Source of the DNA: Bacteroidia bacterium
GTDB lineage: Bacteria; Bacteroidota; Bacteroidia; Bacteroidales; UBA12481
Length of the DNA stretch: 9,592 nt
NCBI GenBank assembly: GCA_026391235.1
Contig: JAPLDV010000588.1
Coordinates: 1-9,592, forward strand
Direction of reading: 5' to 3'
Under the pieces are notes generated by a model. The model was not told where the DNA came from and ran no database searches. It saw only the letters and a list, made by a program, of their open reading frames with translations. Numbering within the stretch: the first letter of the stretch is position 1; each line of letters opens with the position of its first letter. Below, one piece after another: positions 6,575 to 9,592 of this stretch. Made by a program: the position numbers and the translations under genes.

Positions 6575-7281
6575 GGCTGAGGCGATATTTCGCGCGGTTC
6601 GGTCCATGGATGGCCATGAACGGGAACGAAAGATAAATAGGTGATGGGCTTGCCAGCCTGCAGGAATCCGGATTCGTAATGGGTACGGATGGAAAGCTCC
6701 TCATCGGCCTGTTCTGTGGCATACAGATCCGTGGTGCACCGGTCGGGCACGATTTTGTTCCATTTCAATAACGAAAGGGTATATTCATGGAGGATCGGGC
6801 TATCTGTTTTCAGATGTATTCTTCCGCCCGGACTCAGCATATCCAGGTACATATTGATAAACCGGCTGGACGTGAGCCTTTTTCTTGGCTTCCGTGCTTG
6901 CGGATCCGGGAATGTAATCCAGATTTCACTGATTTCTTCCTTGGCAAACATCCTAAAGAGAAATTCTATCCTGCAGCGCAGGAAAGCGACATTGCCGAGT
7001 TTCAGTCTGAGCGATTCGCGTGCGCCTTTCCACATCCGGGCGCCTTTAATGTCGACGCCTATGAAATTGCATTCCGGAGATCTTCGGGCCAGCTCAATGG
7101 TATACTCGCCCCGGCCGCAGCCCAATTCAAGAATGATCGGGTTCTCATTCCTGAAGAACTGACGGTTCCAAAGGCCTTTCATTTCATAATCCGAGGCAAG
7201 GACAGCGTTGCCATCCGGCTCAAAAACATGCGGAAACTCCCGCATTTCATCAAATCTTTTGATTTTGCTGATCCTGCCCAA
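6571..7281 (-). CDS. trmB: tRNA (guanine-N7-)-methyltransferase
   Basis: 236-residue SAM-dependent enzyme that forms 7-methylguanosine in the variable loop of tRNAs, usually position 46. Visible motifs are the SAM-binding loop LELGCGRGEYT (51-61), the acidic end of strand 2 at GVDIKG (75-80), and the TrmB signature WITFPDPQARKPRKRL (121-136), where many bacteria have FPDPWPKKRHHKRR. Further motifs are HLKTDS (156-161) and the C-terminal T-x-Y-E-x-x-F-x-x-x-G-x-x-I-x-Y-L pattern (200-216) used for tRNA and substrate binding. Length is normal for the family. The start is TTG at 7281: it gives MGRISKIKRFDEM, matching the usual N-terminus of Bacteroidota TrmB, and the next in-frame ATG would remove 12 conserved residues. 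The gene begins 2 bases after the gldH stop and overlaps atl as ATGA, so it is translationally coupled on both sides. Confidence 0.95.
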   Translation of the reverse strand: MGRISKIKRFDEMREFPHVFEPDGNAVLASDYEMKGLWNRQFFRNENPIILELGCGRGEYTIELARRSPECNFIGVDIKGARMWKGARESLRLKLGNVAFLRCRIEFLFRMFAKEEISEIWITFPDPQARKPRKRLTSSRFINMYLDMLSPGGRIHLKTDSPILHEYTLSLLKWNKIVPDRCTTDLYATEQADEELSIRTHYESGFLQAGKPITYLSFVPVHGHPWTEPREISPQP

Positions 7282-7283
7282 AA

Positions 7284-7541
7284 TTATCCGGCTTTTTCGA
7301 TTCTCAATCCGAGATCAGTGATATACTTAAGTTCTTTGCTGCGCATTCCCTGGTCGATCTCGAAAATATAGGTCCCGGGATTCGGAAATTTAACCTGGTA
7401 TCGCAGAGGTATTTCCAGACTGAACCTCCCCCCGGAGCCTCTTCCCTGCCAGCGGCCTTGCTCATCTGCCAGGCGGCATTCCATGGTATCGCGCAGGCTG
7501 GCTCCGGTAGGAGAATTGGTCCGGATAAAAAGCCTGGCCAC
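7284..7541 (-). CDS. 3' fragment of broken gldH: GldH C-terminal domain
   Basis: An 85-codon open frame begins at GTG 7541, directly after an in-frame TAG two codons upstream (7550-7548). It carries the C-terminal half of GldH from VARLFIRTNSPTG to GLRIEKAG. It has no signal peptide of its own, so a product made by re-initiation at the GTG would stay in the cytoplasm and probably be non-functional. The well-preserved sequence suggests that the break is recent, or that it is an assembly artefact. Confidence 0.5.
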   Translation of the reverse strand: MARLFIRTNSPTGASLRDTMECRLADEQGRWQGRGSGGRFSLEIPLRYQVKFPNPGTYIFEIDQGMRSKELKYITDLGLRIEKAG

Positions 7542-7599
7542 AGGCAGCTAAAAGGATTCCCATCATCGTTGCCATAACCGATCCTGCGAGCCGGTTCAT
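7462..7599 (-). CDS. 5' fragment of broken gldH: lipoprotein signal peptide (45 codons)
   Basis: This short frame starts at an ATG coupled to the ricT stop (ATGA) and ends at TGA 7464-7462. The first 20 residues, MNRLAGSVMATMMGILLAAC, form a complete lipoprotein signal peptide. After the cysteine the frame runs out of phase with the GldH domain and reads as an unrelated 25-residue tail. If translated, it would yield a tiny lipidated peptide. It is best regarded as the surviving 5' end of gldH. Confidence 0.5.
   Translation of the reverse strand: MNRLAGSVMATMMGILLAACGQAFYPDQFSYRSQPARYHGMPPGR
7527..7545 (-). terminator. Hairpin plus T-run inside the gldH remnant (terminator-like)
   Basis: Read on the minus strand, GCCTG-TGGC-CAGGC is followed at once by TTTTT. 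The 5-base-pair GC-rich stem with a 4-base loop and T-run resembles a weak rho-independent terminator. It sits just at the point where the gldH frames change. Function is uncertain: genes downstream (trmB to nfu) have no obvious strong promoter of their own, so full termination here seems unlikely. Confidence 0.25.
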
Positions 7600-8786
7600 G
7601 ATTTCTTGATCACTTTGATTTTCGGACGATCTTCGGGTGCAACCTGAATTTGCGGCTTAACCGGTGCCTGTGGGCGACGCTGAGTTCTTTTTTTGTCGTC
7701 GAACCGTGTGAGGCTCTCCTGGCCGGCGGCATTCATATACCCGACATCTTCCACTATTTTGGACAAGTCAACATCGGTGAGCCTTTCCACGATGATCCCC
7801 TGCTTGTTCAGCCTGACAATCTCCAGTACCCGTTCCACAGTTATCGGAATGAGGTTCATTGCAGCGGATGAATCAAAGGAGTACCACATCATTCTTTTGA
7901 AAATATCAGTTTTCTGATGATAGGCCTTGCCTTCCCTGGTTTCGAGGACAATCTCGGCCGATGGAAAATCCTTCTGGGCATCGAGATAAGCATCAACCTC
8001 GTAGTTCAGGCAGCATTTAAGTTTACCGCATTGCCCGGCGAGTTTTTGCGGATTAAACGACAGTTCCTGGTTCCTGGCTACTGTGGTAGTGACTGTAACA
8101 AAGCTAGTAAGCCAGGTGGAACAGCACAGCTCGCGACCGCATGAACCGATTCCGCCGATACGTCCGGCCTCCTGACGGGCACCGATCTGGCGCATCTCCA
8201 CCCGGATCTTAAACTCTTCGGCCATATATTTGATGAGTTCCCGGAAATCCACCCGGTCGTCGGCGATATAATAAAAGATAGCTTTGGTTTTATCGCCCTG
8301 AAATTCAACGTCGCCGACTTTCATTTCGAGCTTCAGCATCTGGGTAATCTTTCGAGCCCGCAGCATGGTATGATGCTCCAAAGCCATCGCTTCCTTCCAT
8401 TTTTCAATATCAGCCTGCTTGGCTTTCCGGTATACTTTCCGGAATTCATACTCTTCGGGATTGATCCTGTATTTCCGGAGCTGGTTCAACACCAGGGGGC
8501 CGATAAGTGAAACCATCCCGATATCATGGCCGGGAGAGGCCTCCACGGCAATCATATCGCCGGGTTTAAGGTTCAAAACGTTAATGTTCCTATAATAGGC
8601 CTTCCGGGTGTTCTTGAATCTTACTTCCACCAGATCCTCTTCGCTGATCCCGTGGGGTATGTCTCTCAGCCAGTCGAACACACTCAATTTGGTGCATCCC
8701 TCCTGGTTTTGGCAGGGTTTTACTTCCGATTCAGTATCTAAATGGGGGCAACCCCTGAATAATATCGCGTCTTGTAATGTATCCAT
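7596..8786 (-). CDS. ricT: RicT/YaaT-family protein (PSP1 C-terminal domain)
   Basis: 396-residue PSP1-domain protein. The core (about 50-340) contains VRFKNTRKAYYRN (55-67) and GDMIAVE (76-82). It also has the diagnostic cysteine clusters GIGSCGRELCCS (C216, C221, C222) and GQCGKLKCCLNYE (C253, C258, C259). In Bacillus subtilis, RicT (YaaT) is part of the RicA-RicF-RicT complex, which binds [4Fe-4S] clusters and affects RNase Y-dependent mRNA maturation; in Bacteroidota its role is not established. Three further cysteines lie in the N-terminal extension (C13, C25, C31) before LSVFDWL. The C-terminus (about 365-396) is basic and Pro-rich, probably disordered. holB lies upstream, as in Bacillus where yaaT follows holB, which supports the assignment. 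The stop overlaps the gldH ATG as ATGA. The ATG start at 8786 is the only one that includes the conserved N-terminal cysteines. Confidence 0.92.
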   Translation of the reverse strand: MDTLQDAILFRGCPHLDTESEVKPCQNQEGCTKLSVFDWLRDIPHGISEEDLVEVRFKNTRKAYYRNINVLNLKPGDMIAVEASPGHDIGMVSLIGPLVLNQLRKYRINPEEYEFRKVYRKAKQADIEKWKEAMALEHHTMLRARKITQMLKLEMKVGDVEFQGDKTKAIFYYIADDRVDFRELIKYMAEEFKIRVEMRQIGARQEAGRIGGIGSCGRELCCSTWLTSFVTVTTTVARNQELSFNPQKLAGQCGKLKCCLNYEVDAYLDAQKDFPSAEIVLETREGKAYHQKTDIFKRMMWYSFDSSAAMNLIPITVERVLEIVRLNKQGIIVERLTDVDLSKIVEDVGYMNAAGQESLTRFDDKKRTQRRPQAPVKPQIQVAPEDRPKIKVIKKS

Positions 8787-8834
8787 GGCTGTAAAGATAA
8801 TTATTCCCGCTGAATTGTTATGCAGTAGTGTGCA
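8787..8834. other. Short holB-ricT spacer
   Basis: This 48-base gap holds no convincing promoter: the nearest match to TAnnTTTG is TATCTTTA on the minus strand, without a -33 element. A small inverted repeat TGCA-N6-TGCA lies just after the holB stop. It is consistent with read-through from holB. Confidence 0.35.
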
Positions 8835-9592
8835 TCAGCTCTTTGCACCGGGAGCGGGCGATCTGAGCAACCGGTATAGCTGCAGGCTCATATCGGTCAG
8901 GAGAATTTTCGGATTGGCATTCATGGTTATCTGGGCAATGGCAAGATTGAACTCATCCATCAGCCCTTCAATATTACCAGGATGAATGAATGCATTGAAT
9001 TTGGATGAAAAGGCCGATTCCTCCTGATCTAAGGTGGCCAATTCAGCCAAACCCTGGTTCAGCATGAAATTATTGCGGATCATGCTCAGTGCATATTGCA
9101 GGAACCATTTCTGGCGCTCCCGGCCGATTTCGGATACCTCAGAAACCCAATCGATGATTTCTTTGACCTGTAACCCAAAGGAAATACGCATCCACCGGAT
9201 AAACCGGTCGCGGTTGAGTATATTCTGATCGCTCTGCTCGATCATTTCCCGCGCCAGCAAATAATCGCCCTGCGATCGTTGTACCGCTCCCCGGATTAGT
9301 TTTTCCTGCCCGGGATACTCCTCCATGAGTTTTTTTAAGAGATGTTCGGTACCGATCTTTGGTACCTTGATCAGCTGAGTACGCGATAAAACAGTGGGTA
9401 ATATCTCATCGGTGCCGCAGGTGACAAAAAGAAACACAGTATGATCGGCCGGCTCTTCGATTATCTTAAGGAGCTTATTGGCTGCGGCAGGGTGCATTTT
9501 TTCGGGCATCCAGAAAATGATCACCTTATAATCAGATTGATACGATTTGAAATTGAGTTTACGCAAAATATCCTTAGCCTCTTTTGTGAAAA
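8835..9592 (-). CDS. holB: DNA polymerase III subunit delta prime (5' end beyond the window)
   Basis: Clamp-loader subunit of the replicative polymerase. The frame is open to the window edge; the residues upstream of the possible TTG at 9566 (TKEAKDI) fit the family, so the gene is cut by the window rather than starting there. Visible motifs are KVIIFWMPEKMHPAAANKLL (end of the AAA+ core), KIIEEP and the sensor-1-region ILPTVLSRTQ; the classical SRC motif reads SRT. The remainder, to residue 243 counted from the TTG, is the helical lid and C-terminal collar region, typically poorly conserved. The Walker A and zinc-binding segment should lie upstream, outside the window. It is the first visible gene of the leftward block and precedes ricT, an arrangement shared with Firmicutes. 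Confidence 0.9.
   Translation of the reverse strand, partial: FTKEAKDILRKLNFKSYQSDYKVIIFWMPEKMHPAAANKLLKIIEEPADHTVFLFVTCGTDEILPTVLSRTQLIKVPKIGTEHLLKKLMEEYPGQEKLIRGAVQRSQGDYLLAREMIEQSDQNILNRDRFIRWMRISFGLQVKEIIDWVSEVSEIGRERQKWFLQYALSMIRNNFMLNQGLAELATLDQEESAFSSKFNAFIHPGNIEGLMDEFNLAIAQITMNANPKILLTDMSLQLYRLLRSPAPGAKS

Larger units (their letters stand above)
7284..7599 (-). pseudogene. gldH: gldH, gliding-motility lipoprotein gene with internal deletion and frameshift
   Basis: The locus has the two ends of a GldH lipoprotein in different frames. From the ATG at 7599, overlapping the ricT stop as ATGA, comes a lipoprotein signal peptide with a perfect lipobox LAAC (C20), then a few out-of-frame residues. 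From about 7541, in another frame, comes the conserved GldH C-terminal part: LFIRTNSPTGASLRDTMECRL, then an IPL..FPNPGTYIFEI..GMR pattern and the ending DLGLRIEK. The whole span could encode only about 105 residues, against roughly 155-165 for GldH, so about 50 codons after the lipid-anchored cysteine are missing and the net length is not a multiple of three. GldH is an outer-membrane-linked lipoprotein required for gliding in Flavobacterium johnsoniae. A metagenomic assembly error cannot be ruled out. The order ricT-gldH supports the identification. Confidence 0.78.

Noticed and set aside
6575..6607. Upstream ATG extending atl by 11 residues
   Set aside because: The extension lies inside trmB and adds nothing to the MGMT fold; the ATGA overlap at 6574 is the simpler start.
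6787..7371. 194-codon plus-strand open frame across trmB and gldH
   Set aside because: It runs antisense to trmB, which carries clear catalytic motifs; the translation shows no family features.
7462..7599. A novel small lipoprotein or lipidated peptide gene upstream of a truncated gldH
   Set aside because: The signal peptide sits exactly where gldH should begin and the 25 residues after the cysteine are simply the gldH sequence read out of frame, so a gldH remnant is more economical.
9564..9566. TTG as the start of holB
   Set aside because: The frame stays open to the window edge and the preceding residues fit the family; starting here would remove the ATP-binding part.
1..9592. A defence system, CRISPR array, tRNA, riboswitch or mobile element
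   Set aside because: No array-like direct repeats, cloverleaf, transposase, integrase or nuclease-toxin genes were seen; nearly all bases are covered by recognisable core genes.

Overview
The window comes from a member of the Bacteroidota. The markers are a PorX-type response regulator, a PorW/SprE-type TPR lipoprotein, a GldH remnant, a RicT-family gene next to holB, and frequent non-ATG starts without clear Shine-Dalgarno sequences. These are core or lineage-specific genes. I see no insertion sequence, phage gene, RNA gene or CRISPR array, and no gene-free stretch longer than about 150 bases.

Left part (1-3356, minus strand): a two-gene unit transcribed leftward, porW/sprE then porX, 9 bases apart. 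PorW/SprE is an outer-membrane-anchored lipoprotein of the type IX secretion system (T9SS). PorX is the cytoplasmic response regulator controlling T9SS genes; only its first 193 codons are in the window. A 141-base AT-rich gap (3357-3497) separates this unit from a divergent plus-strand gene (3498-4835). That gene encodes an intact NtrC-class response regulator (receiver, sigma54 AAA+ ATPase, helix-turn-helix) with no histidine kinase beside it.

Right part (4832-9592, minus strand): a compact, probably co-transcribed block. In transcription order it is holB (clamp-loader delta prime, 5' end off the window), ricT, a broken gldH, trmB, an alkyltransferase-like gene, mrp, and a NifU-C-domain gene (nfu). 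Junctions are tight: ATGA overlaps at ricT/gldH and trmB/atl, 2 bases at gldH/trmB, 16 at mrp/nfu, 32 at atl/mrp and 48 at holB/ricT. The last gene ends tail-to-tail with the sigma54 regulator, sharing 4 bases.

The block mixes DNA replication and repair (HolB, ATL), tRNA modification (TrmB), RNA-processing control (RicT) and iron-sulfur cluster handling (Mrp, Nfu). The most notable observation is gldH. Its lipoprotein signal peptide and its conserved C-terminal domain are in different frames, and about 50 central codons appear to be missing, so the gliding gene looks dead while the T9SS genes porW and porX are intact. I found no convincing new system; the remaining observations concern missing catalytic or cluster-binding residues and candidate regulatory sites.
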